DNA from: Streptococcus didelphis DSM 15616
GTDB taxonomy: Bacteria > Bacillota > Bacilli > Lactobacillales > Streptococcaceae
Reading direction: 5' to 3'
Assembly: GCF_000380005.1 (NCBI RefSeq)
Contig: NZ_KB904196.1
Span: forward strand, 1-64,000
DNA: 64,000 bases
The position numbers and the translations under genes were made by a program. The notes beneath the pieces are model-generated. The model did no database searches. It was not told where the DNA came from and saw only the letters and a program-made list of their open reading frames with translations. Shown here piece by piece: positions 21,585 to 31,118 of the stretch (positions are counted from its first letter, which is position 1; every line of letters starts with the position of its first letter).

Positions 21585-23867
21585 ATGAAACAAACAAAAG
21601 TATTAACAGGAATCGCAGTCGCAGCTTTATCTACAGGCACAGGTCTTGTGCAGGCAGATGATTTATCAAATACAAGACCAGCTAAAGCAGATGAAGTTGT
21701 GACACATACTGAAGTGACAGAAAATCAAGTAGCTAATGTCAAAGCAAAAGCTGATGAGGCAACTCAAGCCGTTAAGAATCAAGAAGCTAAGGTTAAGGCT
21801 ATTGAGGTAGAAAAATCTCAAGCCCAACAATCTTTAGTTGATGCGACAATAGCAGTTAATGATGCCGAAAAACTAGCCAGTGAAGCAACGCCAGAAGGTC
21901 TAACAAAAGCCCAAGAAGAGGCTGAGGCTAGTCAAAACGCTGTTACTGATGCACAAGCACAACTTGAAGCAGTTCAAGAGGCTGAATCAAAAGCCCAAAC
22001 AGCAGTTGACCATCAAAAAGAAACAGTTGTCAAAGCGTCTCAAGCAGTTGTTGAGAAAGAAGCTGCAGTGACAAGTGCTACTCAAGCTGTTGATCATGCT
22101 AAGGCAGCTTTCACGACAACTAATCAAGCCGTTGATGTCAGTGCAGCGGAAGAAAAAGTGTTAGAGGCTCAAGAAGCGGTTACGAAAGCAGAAACACAAG
22201 TTTCTCAGGCTCAGGAAGCAGATGCAAAACATGAGTCTGATGTGAGTCATGCTAAAGAAGAGCTTGACCTTAAGTCACAAGAGTTAGCAGAAAAACAAAC
22301 AACTCTAGAACAAGTCATGGCTGCGATTGAAGCAGAGCGTCTGACCAAACCTGTTGAAAATGGCACTTACTTTAACCAAAGAGATAACGAGTGGCAAAAA
22401 GCTTATGGTAATCAAACCTTTGCAGCAACTGGTTGTGTACCTAGTGCTTTGGCTATGGTTTTTTCAGAGCTGGCTAAAAGAGAGGTGACACCGACTGAGA
22501 TTGCTGATTACTTATGGCATAACACAGATGAGTTTAATAAACATTATGGAGGCACGAGCGGTAAAGGACTTGTAGCTGCTACTAATCATTATGACTTTGC
22601 TTCAACACATTTAGATAGTCAATCAACTATTATTGCAGCTTTACAAGCAGGTCATCATGTTTTGGCCGCAGTACAGAATAATAAATTTAGTCCTTGGGGA
22701 CCACAATATAGTCATGAAATTGTCTTGCGTGGGTACTCAAATGGAAATACTTATGTCTACGATCCATATGAAAAAGCAAATATTGGTTGGTATCCTGTAG
22801 CTAACCTTTGGAATGAACAAAGTCGTGATGCTATTGACACAGCAGAGGTTGGAGTACCTTTCTTTAAAATAACAACTCAAAAAATGGCACAACTCGAAAT
22901 GGCAAAAGCAGTAGCTAATGAAGGCTTAGATGAAGCTAAGCAAGCTGTTAAACAAGCAGAAGCGAATGTAGAAGCCTTAGAACAAGTTGTTGCTCAAACC
23001 TCACAAGCCAAAGAACAATTAGCTGCAGCTAAGGCTAACTTAGTCACAGCCAAAGATATGTTGGATAAGGCTAAACAAACGGCTAAATTAGCAGAACAAG
23101 ACCTAGAAACGAAAACAGCTAATCTTAAGCAAGCTCAAGAACATCTAACCCTTAAACAAGATGACCTAGCTAAAGCTCAAACGGAGCTAGCAGCTCAAGA
23201 GAAAAGCTTAGAACAGTTAACTCAAGTGCTTTCAGTAGCTCAAGAAAATCTTGGCCGTGCGACAAAAGCAGTTGAACAGGCTAAGGCTGATCTTACCCAA
23301 AAACAGGCTTATGTGACGAATCTTAAGCAAGTGACAAAACTGAGACAAGACAGTCAAGACAAAGTAAACCAAGCTAAGGCGGTTCTCAGTGAAGCAAGTG
23401 CTCGTTTAGAACAAGAACTTGAGACCTTAAAAACCTTGCAAGCCAAAGAGGCTGACCTAACAGCACAGTATCAAGCCATCTTTAAAGCCTATCAAGCTGT
23501 TTTAGCTGCGAAACACCACTCACAATTGGCTGAAAGCAAAGCTAAGCTTGAAGCTAAGGGAGAAGAAGCTGTTCCTGTGGTCAATGAAGTAGGACATGTA
23601 ACGGATTATGTTTCTGGGACAATACAGTTTGCTGATGGTGTAGCAGTGAGAACAGAAGAAACATCATCAAAGACAATGAACACTTCTCTTGTTAGTGTAC
23701 AACCGATGGTCAAGCAAGGTCATCAAAAGGTTCTTGATACTGTCGCTACTTCACAAAGTAGCCTTCCTCAGACAGGTGAGCAAGTTATCTCTGTTTTGAG
23801 CTTAGTAGGTTTGAATCTTTTAAGCTTAAGTAGTTTTTTAGGGCTTAGGAAGCAAGAGGAAAAGTAA
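21585..23867 (+). CDS. LPXTG-anchored coiled-coil protein with a C39-like peptidase domain
   Basis: The 760-residue surface protein has a signal peptide (about 1-24, cut near VQA-DD), a first Ala/Gln/Glu/Lys coiled coil (about 30-255), a peptidase C39-like domain (about 258-425) with a putative catalytic Cys in TGCVPSALAMV, a His in YSHEIVLRGY and an Asp in VYDPY, a second coiled coil (about 430-650), and a C-terminal anchor with LPQTG, hydrophobic segment and RKQEEK tail. A TATAAT lies at 21541-21546. The stalk-and-protease layout suggests cleavage of a wall or host protein. It is cargo, paired with the antigen I/II gene downstream, as in the RD2-like islands known in group A and B streptococci. 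Confidence 0.88.
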   Translation: MKQTKVLTGIAVAALSTGTGLVQADDLSNTRPAKADEVVTHTEVTENQVANVKAKADEATQAVKNQEAKVKAIEVEKSQAQQSLVDATIAVNDAEKLASEATPEGLTKAQEEAEASQNAVTDAQAQLEAVQEAESKAQTAVDHQKETVVKASQAVVEKEAAVTSATQAVDHAKAAFTTTNQAVDVSAAEEKVLEAQEAVTKAETQVSQAQEADAKHESDVSHAKEELDLKSQELAEKQTTLEQVMAAIEAERLTKPVENGTYFNQRDNEWQKAYGNQTFAATGCVPSALAMVFSELAKREVTPTEIADYLWHNTDEFNKHYGGTSGKGLVAATNHYDFASTHLDSQSTIIAALQAGHHVLAAVQNNKFSPWGPQYSHEIVLRGYSNGNTYVYDPYEKANIGWYPVANLWNEQSRDAIDTAEVGVPFFKITTQKMAQLEMAKAVANEGLDEAKQAVKQAEANVEALEQVVAQTSQAKEQLAAAKANLVTAKDMLDKAKQTAKLAEQDLETKTANLKQAQEHLTLKQDDLAKAQTELAAQEKSLEQLTQVLSVAQENLGRATKAVEQAKADLTQKQAYVTNLKQVTKLRQDSQDKVNQAKAVLSEASARLEQELETLKTLQAKEADLTAQYQAIFKAYQAVLAAKHHSQLAESKAKLEAKGEEAVPVVNEVGHVTDYVSGTIQFADGVAVRTEETSSKTMNTSLVSVQPMVKQGHQKVLDTVATSQSSLPQTGEQVISVLSLVGLNLLSLSSFLGLRKQEEK

Positions 23868-23885
23868 CAAAATATAGAACGAGAG

Positions 23886-23972
23886 GTCATTCTTTAAAGA
23901 ATGGCTTTTTGATTGGAGTCATGATGAAAATAATTTTTAATTGGAAGGCAAGACTACCTTCCTTTTCTTTTT
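23886..23972 (+). terminator. Two successive hairpins between the surface-protein genes
   Basis: GTCATTCTTT/AAAGAATGGC with T5 (23886-23910) and GGAAGG/CCTTCC with a T-rich tail (23943-23972). They separate the two surface-protein genes, which therefore have separate promoters. Confidence 0.75.
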
Positions 23973-24032
23973 AGTAAAACTTATAAGACCTAGGATCGTC
24001 TTTAAAAGCAACTTAGAAGAGAGAAATTAAAA

Positions 24033-27000
24033 ATGAACACATTGAAAACAAAAGGACACGGCTATTTCCGTAAATCCAAAGCCTACGGTTTAGTTCCAGT
24101 TATTGCTTTGGGTAGCCTAGTTCTTATGGGCACAACAAGTGTTTCTGCGGATGATGTAACTTCTTTAAACCCAGCGACTAACTTAACAACGCTACAAACA
24201 CCTCCAAGAGCTGATCAAACACAGCTAGCTCATCAAGCTGGCCATCAGTCAGGTGAGTTAGTATCAGATGTGAGCAACACTGAATGGGACAATGCTGTTA
24301 CAACAGCTCAAGAAGCAGGTGTTACTGTAAAACAGTCTGAGAAGGTCACGCATGATAGCTTATCATCTGCGCAAGCCGATTTAGAGAAACAAACTCAAGC
24401 TGTCACAGAAGCTACAACTAAGCAAGAAGCTAATACAACTGCTATTAATCAAGCAGTTTCGGAAAATAAAGCTATTGATCAAGCTAATCGTGATGAAAAA
24501 GCTAGAGTTGACGCTCTTAATACTAAAGGGGAAGCTGATACCAAAGCTAAAAATGAAGCGGGTCAAGCTCAAGTAGATGCGCAAAATAAACAAGCCCAAG
24601 AAGCGGCTGATACTATGAATGCTAGGTTAAAAGCAGACTATGAGGCCAAGTTAACTGAAATCGAGCGAATCAAGGCTGAAAATGAAGCTATCCGTAAACG
24701 TAATGAACAAGCAGGTCAAGCAACTCATCAAGCTAATCAAGCAGCACAAGCTGCCTATCAAGAAAAGTTAGCAGAGATTGAGCGCATTAAAGCTGGAAAT
24801 GCTGCCATTCGTGATCGTAATGCTAAAGCCCAACAAGAAGCAGAGCGTCAAAACCAAGAACTACAAGCAGCTTATGAAGCAAAATTGGCAGAAATCAAAC
24901 AGATTGAAGCCGAGAATGCCGCTATCCGTCAGCGTAATGAACAAGCAGGTCAAGCCACTAATCAAACTAATCAAGAAGCGCAAGCAGCTTACCAACAAAA
25001 ATTAGCAGAGATTGAACGTATTAAAGCTGAAAATGCTGCCATTCGTGACCGTAATCAGAAAGCTCAACAAGAAGCAGAGCGTCAAAACCAAGCGCTACAA
25101 GCAGCTTATGAAGCTAAGCTAGCAGAAATTAAACAGATTGAAGCCGAGAATGCCGCTATCCGCAAGCGTAATGAACAAGCGGGTCAAGCCACTCATCAGG
25201 CAAATCAGGAGACTCAAGCTGCCTATCAAGAGAAACTAGCAGAGATTGAACGCATTAAAGCTGAGAATGCGGTTATTCGTCAGCGCAATGAACAAGCCCA
25301 AGCAGCAGTTGATCAGAAAAATCAACAGTTGAGAACTGCTTATGAAGCTCAATTATCAGCCTACCAAAAAGCTGTACAAGCTAAAAAGGAAGCTGAAAAC
25401 AAAGCTATCGACCAAGTTGTCTTTGGCATTGATGCAAAAGCCAATGGTGTTGATAATGCAGAATATGGAAATTCGATCATGACTGTTACAACGCAACCAG
25501 ATGGTTCGTTTGTTTTTAAGCATGACATGATTGATGGTAAAAAAACAATTGGTCATGGGACTTTAACTGGTAAAATTAGTCATCATTATGAGGCTAACAA
25601 AGATGGTAGTATCACAGCCTATATTGATAGTGTGACGTTCGATAAGTATGAGTATCAAAATGTCGCCAAAAATGAAGCGGTTGATAAGAATATTGCTTTT
25701 CGTATTTTGACGGCAACTGGTGAAGAGATCTTTGTTAAGGCGCATGATGGTGATCAAACCTTTAACAATTCATTAAATAAAACAGTTGCGTTAAATCTTA
25801 AATATCAACTGAAGCCTCACGAAGCAATTAAAAATATTAATGTTTTTCAGTTACATGATGATTGGATACACGATACGCACGGTTCTGCTTTAGTATCTTA
25901 TGTCAATAATAATGATGCTGTGCCACATGTGGAAGTACCAGAAAAGCCAGTAGAGCCTGATATGGTTAAACCAAACGTTGAGCAAGAAAAACCAGTTCCA
26001 GAGGCTCCTAAAAAACCCACAGATGATGTTCCAAATTTAGAGAAGGAAAAACCGGTTCCACCAACTCCAGTTAAACCTGAAGCAGTCAACCCAGTTTTAG
26101 AGCAAGCAAAACCAGTTCCACCAACACCAGAAAAGCCGACAGATGGTGTTCCAAATTTAGAGAAGGAAAAACCGGTTCCTCCGACCCCAGTTAAACCTGA
26201 AGCAGTAAAACCAGTCTTGGAGCAAGAAAAGCCAGTCCCACCAACACCAGAAGAGCCAACAGATGGTGTTCCAAACTTAGAGAAAGAAAAACCAGTACCA
26301 CCAACGCCAGTTAAACCTGAAGAGGTTAAACCAGAGCTCAAAAGCTTTACCCCAGATATTTATCATCCGATTAAGCCAATTGTGAAACCTTATGTCACTG
26401 TTCCTGAAAAAGTTGTCTATGAAGTTACGGTTTACCCTGTTGCTGTTAAACAAACACCAACCAATGTTAAGACTGTTACAAATAGTGATCAGGTTAATGT
26501 CGAGGGACAACTGGTACCAAAAGGATCAACGGTGACGTGGGAGCTTGTTAATACGCCTCTCAAAGCTGATCGCCAGAACATCACAAGCTATATGCTAACC
26601 GATTCACTACCAGCTGGATTTGAGTTAGATGTTAAGGCGACACAAAAGCTTTCGCCTGATTGGGTAATGACAACAGATAAAGCAGGCAAGGTTAGCCTTA
26701 AGGCTTCTCAATCCCTTTTAGATGACTTCAATGCCAAACGTGACCAAGAGGTAGAAGTGCCTAAGGTATCCCTTGTTGGTCGTTTACTGAATGATGCAGG
26801 AACTTACTATAATACCTTTAAGACGGTGATAACTACTCCAAATGGTAGCTATACGGTAACGTCTAATACTCCGGTTATCTATACACCAGGCAATGATCCT
26901 AAAACACCTCGTAACCCAGGAGGAGATAATCCAACACCACATGACAATCTGATTAAGCCAACTAAAACAATTGTGGATGACAAGGGTCAGTCTATTGATG

Positions 27001-28088
27001 GGAAGTCAGTCTTACCAAACAGCACGTTGACTTACGTGGCTAAGCAAGATTTTGATCAGTACAAAGGCATGACAGCTTCCAAAGACAGTGTCATGAAAGG
27101 CTTTATCTACGTGGATGATTATAAGGATGAAGCCTTAGATGGCCAGTCACTCGTTGTTAATGGGATTAAGGCTGCTAACGGTGATGATGTCTCACACCTC
27201 TTAGAGATGCGCCATGTCTTGTCAAAAGATACCCTTGATGACAAGCTTAAAGCGCTTATTAAAACATCAGGTATAAGCCCAGTGGGTGAGTTTTATATGT
27301 GGGTAGCTAAAGACCCAGCAGCCTTTTATCAAGCTTATGTTCAAAAAGGACTAGACATTACCTACAACTTGTCCTTTAAGCTCAAGAAGGATTTCAAGAA
27401 AGGTGACATCACTAACCAAACCTATCAATTAGATATGGGAAATGGCTATTATGGCAATGTTGTGATTAACCACCTGCCTGAATTAGCTGTTCATAAAGAG
27501 GTGCTTGACCAAGATGGTAAGTCTATCAATAATAGCACAGTGAAAATCGATGATGAAGTTACCTATCGTTTGGAAGGTTGGGTCATCCCAGCAGGTCGTG
27601 GCTATGACCTAACAGAATACAAATTTGTGGATCAACTTCAGCACACGCATGACCTTTATCAAAAAGATAAGGTGCTTGCGACAGTTGACATCACTTTATC
27701 AGATGGCACTATCATTACTAAAGGGACTGACTTAGCAAAATATACTGAGACAATCTATAATAAGGAAACAGGTCGCTATGAGTTGGCCTTTAAGGCAGAC
27801 TTCCTCGCACAACTTCCACGTACTAGTGAATTTGGGGCAGATGCTTTTGTGGTTGTCAAGCGCATCAAAGCAGGTGATGTGGCAAATGAGTACACTTTGT
27901 ATGTCAACGGTAATCCTGTGAAGTCTAATAAAGTTATCACTCATACGCCAGAACCATCAAAACCTGTGACACCTAAAGCACCAGCTTTACCATCAACAGG
28001 TGAGCAGGGAGCTTCTTTATTGACTGTGATTGGTGCAGCCTTACTATCAACTTTAGGTGTTGTAGGGATTAAACGTCGTAAACATTAA
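24033..28088 (+). CDS. Antigen I/II-family adhesin, LPXTG-anchored (AspA/Bsp-like)
   Basis: The 1351-residue protein shows the full antigen I/II order: signal peptide (1-39, cut after SVSA), N region (to about 115), Ala-rich coiled repeats (about 200-440), V domain (about 455-630), Pro-rich repeats (about 631-770), C domains (about 775-1310, with Asn/Asp pairs able to form isopeptide bonds) and LPSTGEQ plus hydrophobic segment and KRRKH tail. GAAGAG lies ten bases upstream. In other streptococci these proteins bind glycoproteins of the host (gp340) and other bacteria, with the V domain at the tip of a stalk formed by the A and P helices. It is the major adhesin cargo of the ICE. Group B streptococcal members are called Bsp and the group A one AspA; I cannot tell which is nearest. 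Confidence 0.93.
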   Translation: MNTLKTKGHGYFRKSKAYGLVPVIALGSLVLMGTTSVSADDVTSLNPATNLTTLQTPPRADQTQLAHQAGHQSGELVSDVSNTEWDNAVTTAQEAGVTVKQSEKVTHDSLSSAQADLEKQTQAVTEATTKQEANTTAINQAVSENKAIDQANRDEKARVDALNTKGEADTKAKNEAGQAQVDAQNKQAQEAADTMNARLKADYEAKLTEIERIKAENEAIRKRNEQAGQATHQANQAAQAAYQEKLAEIERIKAGNAAIRDRNAKAQQEAERQNQELQAAYEAKLAEIKQIEAENAAIRQRNEQAGQATNQTNQEAQAAYQQKLAEIERIKAENAAIRDRNQKAQQEAERQNQALQAAYEAKLAEIKQIEAENAAIRKRNEQAGQATHQANQETQAAYQEKLAEIERIKAENAVIRQRNEQAQAAVDQKNQQLRTAYEAQLSAYQKAVQAKKEAENKAIDQVVFGIDAKANGVDNAEYGNSIMTVTTQPDGSFVFKHDMIDGKKTIGHGTLTGKISHHYEANKDGSITAYIDSVTFDKYEYQNVAKNEAVDKNIAFRILTATGEEIFVKAHDGDQTFNNSLNKTVALNLKYQLKPHEAIKNINVFQLHDDWIHDTHGSALVSYVNNNDAVPHVEVPEKPVEPDMVKPNVEQEKPVPEAPKKPTDDVPNLEKEKPVPPTPVKPEAVNPVLEQAKPVPPTPEKPTDGVPNLEKEKPVPPTPVKPEAVKPVLEQEKPVPPTPEEPTDGVPNLEKEKPVPPTPVKPEEVKPELKSFTPDIYHPIKPIVKPYVTVPEKVVYEVTVYPVAVKQTPTNVKTVTNSDQVNVEGQLVPKGSTVTWELVNTPLKADRQNITSYMLTDSLPAGFELDVKATQKLSPDWVMTTDKAGKVSLKASQSLLDDFNAKRDQEVEVPKVSLVGRLLNDAGTYYNTFKTVITTPNGSYTVTSNTPVIYTPGNDPKTPRNPGGDNPTPHDNLIKPTKTIVDDKGQSIDGKSVLPNSTLTYVAKQDFDQYKGMTASKDSVMKGFIYVDDYKDEALDGQSLVVNGIKAANGDDVSHLLEMRHVLSKDTLDDKLKALIKTSGISPVGEFYMWVAKDPAAFYQAYVQKGLDITYNLSFKLKKDFKKGDITNQTYQLDMGNGYYGNVVINHLPELAVHKEVLDQDGKSINNSTVKIDDEVTYRLEGWVIPAGRGYDLTEYKFVDQLQHTHDLYQKDKVLATVDITLSDGTIITKGTDLAKYTETIYNKETGRYELAFKADFLAQLPRTSEFGADAFVVVKRIKAGDVANEYTLYVNGNPVKSNKVITHTPEPSKPVTPKAPALPSTGEQGASLLTVIGAALLSTLGVVGIKRRKH
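24640..25330 (+). repeat. Ala-rich repeats of the antigen I/II gene
   Basis: An 82-codon unit, itself two related 41-codon halves, is repeated almost three times. Landmarks are KLAEIERIKAENAAIRDRN and KLAEIKQIEAENAAIRQRN. The unit count could change by recombination. Confidence 0.85.
25926..26340 (+). repeat. Pro-rich repeats of the antigen I/II gene
   Basis: Three copies of a 39-codon unit with NLEKEKPVPPTPVKPE and LEQ-x-KPVPPTPE. The minus-strand open frame across this region is only a mirror of the repeats. Confidence 0.85.
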
Positions 28089-28358
28089 AAATTTAATGGA
28101 TAAGCCATAAAAGCAACTTGCTTTTGGTCTATCCATTCTCTCTAATAAGTAACCATTACAAGTAATCGTTAGGGGTCTCCTTTCCCCTCAAAAAGCCTAG
28201 ATGAATGACTGGTTGCTTGTTAGCGTGAGTGGGTAGGCCTTGGCTTATTGCTAGAATAATGACCGAAAAGTCATAAAACTAAGCAGAAAGGCTAGGAAAT
28301 AAGTGTGATAAGACAATTCTAGCCTTTTTATTTTAAATGAAATGAAAAGAGGCAGATT
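28089..28358. other. Intergenic region before the conjugation module, with hairpins
   Basis: It holds a hairpin after the adhesin gene (TGGATAA / TTATCCA-like, near 28096-28135), a short GGGG/CCCC hairpin (near 28170) and a good terminator-like structure, AAAGGCTAG (28287-28295) with CTAGCCTTT (28319-28327) and a T run. No gene is seen. Confidence 0.6.
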
Positions 28359-28664
28359 ATGGATAAATCAACATTAAAGTTAAAACCAGATTTTATTGGT
28401 AAAGCATGGTATGAAAAATTAGGAGATGCTCCCCGTCGAATTGACGGCGAAGCAGGGCAGTTTCAACGCCATATTGTTTCAAACGAAAAGCATGGGGTGT
28501 TTCATGTTATTACGCCAGCTTTAGCTCAAGTATTTAAAACAGATGATGTGGTTGAAATTGATGGTGAAGCTATCTTTTTTGAAGATAGAGCTTTGAATGG
28601 TAATAGTGTAGCACCTGCACTTAATGTACGTGCAGCAGGATTGAAATTAGCTGGAGGTAAATAG
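28359..28664 (+). CDS. YdcP-family conjugation protein (Tn916 Orf23-like)
   Basis: The 101-residue protein is of the DUF961/YdcP type ([20 protein letters not shown] ... [20 protein letters not shown]), the first transfer gene of Tn916-like elements. AAAGAGG lies eight bases upstream. It is followed two bases later by a second member, forming the usual Orf23-Orf22 pair ahead of the coupling ATPase. The function is not well defined; a single-stranded DNA or replication accessory role has been suggested for the family. No membrane segment. Confidence 0.82.
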   Translation: MDKSTLKLKPDFIGKAWYEKLGDAPRRIDGEAGQFQRHIVSNEKHGVFHVITPALAQVFKTDDVVEIDGEAIFFEDRALNGNSVAPALNVRAAGLKLAGGK

Positions 28665-28666
28665 GA

Positions 28667-29122
28667 ATGGCAAAAGTAGGTTTAAATTTTGGAGAGAAAA
28701 TGCAGATTGTAGATAAAAGTTATCGTGTATTAAATGACGGTCTAGTTGATCTGAAAGAAATTTTTGGTGACTTATCATTCCGATCCTTTGAAGAAACAGA
28801 TTTAATCTATGAAGACGATATGACGCAGCCAAGACGTCAAGATGGTTCTTATCCACAAATTCCTACAGGGGAATCACGTGGACTTGTTGTTGGCATTTTC
28901 TCACCAGTGCAGCAACAAACAGAATTTGTTACTTTGGTAGACATGAGTCTTGCGGAGTTTGAAGCATTGCAGCTGAAATATCGTGAGCCAGTTGAATTAG
29001 AAGGGGTTATTGTGACTTATTCTTCTGTAGGAAGTAATCAATTTAAGTTGTTTGCTTCTAAAATTAAACGCTCTGCTGGTCAAAAAGTAGCCAGTGAAGG
29101 TAATCATAAGCAAGAAAAGTAA
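28667..29122 (+). CDS. YdcP-family conjugation protein (Tn916 Orf22-like)
   Basis: The 151-residue protein opens VGLNFGEKMQIVDKSYRVLN and continues with an OB-fold-like beta-rich middle (RGLVVGIFSPVQQQTEFVTL) and a charged tail. It is the second of the DUF961 pair. AGGAATG-type translational coupling: the start lies two bases after the preceding stop. Cytoplasmic. Position identifies it more than motifs do. Confidence 0.78.
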   Translation: MAKVGLNFGEKMQIVDKSYRVLNDGLVDLKEIFGDLSFRSFEETDLIYEDDMTQPRRQDGSYPQIPTGESRGLVVGIFSPVQQQTEFVTLVDMSLAEFEALQLKYREPVELEGVIVTYSSVGSNQFKLFASKIKRSAGQKVASEGNHKQEK

Positions 29123-29141
29123 ACAATAGGGGAGAGGTAAG

Positions 29142-30845
29142 ATGCGTTTGATACCCGAATATAGAGGAATTAAGGTAAAGCCGTATATGAGGTATTTGAG
29201 CTATTACCTTTTTTCTATTTTGTTAGGTTTGTTTTTGATACCGATTGGGTTGTATAGTTATTATCATTTTGACTTGTTAAAAATGATGGATTTAGTAGTT
29301 CTTATTAGTATTGGAGTCAGTTTTTTAAGTGCTTTGTTATTATCTTTATACTTAACGTGGTTTTTACAGGAAGCAACGCCGTTATTTAAAAAATTAGATC
29401 GTTTAAAACGTTTGTCTAAATTCCTGTTTGAAAATGGTTTTGTTTATGAGAAACGTAATAAATCTAATAAAAAGCAGCAGGTTAGGTTTCCAAAAGTCTA
29501 TTTAAAACAAGGTAAGTTTGATTTAAATGTTTCCTTTGAAATGGCAGGAAATAAATTTCAAAAGCGTTTCAAGGATATTGGTGGTGAACTGGAAGATACT
29601 TTTTTTATGGATTTTATGGAAAAAACTGATGATCCTAGGTTTAAGATTTATAAATTAGCTTATTCCGCTTTTTTGGCTCGTATAACTGTTAATGATGTTG
29701 TATGGGAAAAGGATAAGGGAATTAAGCTGATGAATGGTTATTATTGGGATTTTATCAATGATCCTCATTTGCTTGTTGCGGGTGGGACTGGTGGCGGTAA
29801 AACAGTTTTACTTAGATCAATTTTAAAGTGTCTTGCAGCTATTGGTGTTGCGGATATATGTGATCCTAAGCGAGCTGATTTTGTGACAATGGCTGATTTA
29901 CCTGCTTTTCAAAATAGAATTGTTTTCGAAAAAGTAGATATTATTGCTAAATTTGAGAATGCTATTACAATCATGTATGCACGCTATGACTTTATTCGTA
30001 AGGAGATGAAACGTTTAGGGCATAAAGATATGGGGAAATTTTATGATTACGGTTTGGAACCATATTTTTTTATTTGTGATGAATATAATGCCTTGATGTC
30101 TTCATTATCGTATCAGGAAAGAGATATTGTTGAAAATGCTTTTACACAGTATATTTTACTTGGTCGTCAAGTAGGCTGCAATGCGATTATTGCCATGCAA
30201 AAGCCATCTGCAGATGATTTACCAACGAAAATTAGGTCAAATATGATGCATCATATTTCTGTTGGACGCCTTGATGATGGTGGTTATATGATGCTTTTTG
30301 GCGATGAAAACCGTAATAAAGAGTTTAGGTATATTAAATATTTATCAGGTCGGCGTGTTTATGGTCGTGGCTATTCGGCTGTTTTTGGTGAGGTGGCGAG
30401 AGAGTTTTATTCTCCTTTACTAACGCAGCAATTTTCATTTTATGATGAGTTTGCGAAACTTTCGCGTCATGAAAATCCATTTGATCCGACTGAAAATACT
30501 TTGGTTTCCAAGGACATTATTTCGGACGAATCATTGAGGGAGTTTGCCGAAGGTGTTTCTCAGGGAGAGATGCCTGATATAGGTGGTTTTATGGACGATA
30601 ATCAGGAGGAGACAATGAGTCTTGGCGATTTAGTTAAAACAAGTGGTTTTACTTTCGGTAAAATCAAAAATGTCATTGATATGATTGAAAAAGATAACTA
30701 TATGACATTTACTCGTGTAGAGGATAAAATAGTTTTATCTGAAGCAGACACAGTTGTATTAGTTAGTTTATTAACTCAAAAAGATAACTTTGAAGGGTCT
30801 TGGAAGGACTTGTTAAGTCAATATTTTACAGGAAAATCAGTGTAA
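29142..30845 (+). CDS. tcpA: FtsK/SpoIIIE-type coupling ATPase TcpA
   Basis: The 567-residue protein has two N-terminal membrane segments (about 16-70), then a DNA-translocase ATPase domain: Walker A VAGGTGGGKTVLLRSI (about residue 212), Walker B YFFICDEYNAL (about 308) and the RecA-like motif LLGRQVGCNAIIAMQKPSAD. It is the Orf21/TcpA (ICEBs1 ConQ) coupling protein that feeds the relaxase-bound strand into the mating channel. GGGGAGAGG precedes the ATG. The oriT-like region follows at once, then MobT. Confidence 0.92.
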   Translation: MRLIPEYRGIKVKPYMRYLSYYLFSILLGLFLIPIGLYSYYHFDLLKMMDLVVLISIGVSFLSALLLSLYLTWFLQEATPLFKKLDRLKRLSKFLFENGFVYEKRNKSNKKQQVRFPKVYLKQGKFDLNVSFEMAGNKFQKRFKDIGGELEDTFFMDFMEKTDDPRFKIYKLAYSAFLARITVNDVVWEKDKGIKLMNGYYWDFINDPHLLVAGGTGGGKTVLLRSILKCLAAIGVADICDPKRADFVTMADLPAFQNRIVFEKVDIIAKFENAITIMYARYDFIRKEMKRLGHKDMGKFYDYGLEPYFFICDEYNALMSSLSYQERDIVENAFTQYILLGRQVGCNAIIAMQKPSADDLPTKIRSNMMHHISVGRLDDGGYMMLFGDENRNKEFRYIKYLSGRRVYGRGYSAVFGEVAREFYSPLLTQQFSFYDEFAKLSRHENPFDPTENTLVSKDIISDESLREFAEGVSQGEMPDIGGFMDDNQEETMSLGDLVKTSGFTFGKIKNVIDMIEKDNYMTFTRVEDKIVLSEADTVVLVSLLTQKDNFEGSWKDLLSQYFTGKSV

Positions 30846-30861
30846 AAGGATAATAATATCC

Positions 30862-31000
30862 TTTTGCAGAGCCATAGTGTAGCTGGAGGCGTAGTGTAGC
30901 GAAGCGATCAACACGAACACGCCGCACCAGCGGACACACTATGGCTCTGCAAAGGGACGTTAGTTTCTTAAAACCCCCGTTTTCTAATAGGGGGGTAAGA
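30862..31000 (+). other. Origin of transfer (oriT) region
   Basis: The gap between TcpA and MobT, where Tn916 has its oriT, holds a large inverted repeat (TTTGCAGAGCCATAGTGT, ending at 30880, with ACACTATGGCTCTGCAAA, 30936-30953) and a second one (AACCCCC, 30972-30978, with GGGGGGT, 30990-30996) that resembles the Tn916 nick region. MobT should bind here. The exact nick is not determined. Confidence 0.65.
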
Positions 31001-31118
31001 TTTTAAAAATCTACAACTTTCAACCCCCGAAACACTAGATGTATCAAGGGTTTACAAGTTTTTTAGAGAGGTCACAAAATGGCGAAAAACAGGTCACATT
31101 TTGTTTGAAAAAGGTAAA

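Noticed and set aside
24640..26340. Regular repeats that might suggest a CRISPR array
   Set aside because: The units are coding, in frame, directly adjacent and without unique spacers; they are the A and P repeats of the adhesin.
25898..26341. 147-codon minus-strand frame full of Gly/Ser/Thr repeats
   Set aside because: It is the mirror of the Pro-rich repeats of the antigen I/II gene, whose codon bias keeps the opposite frame open.
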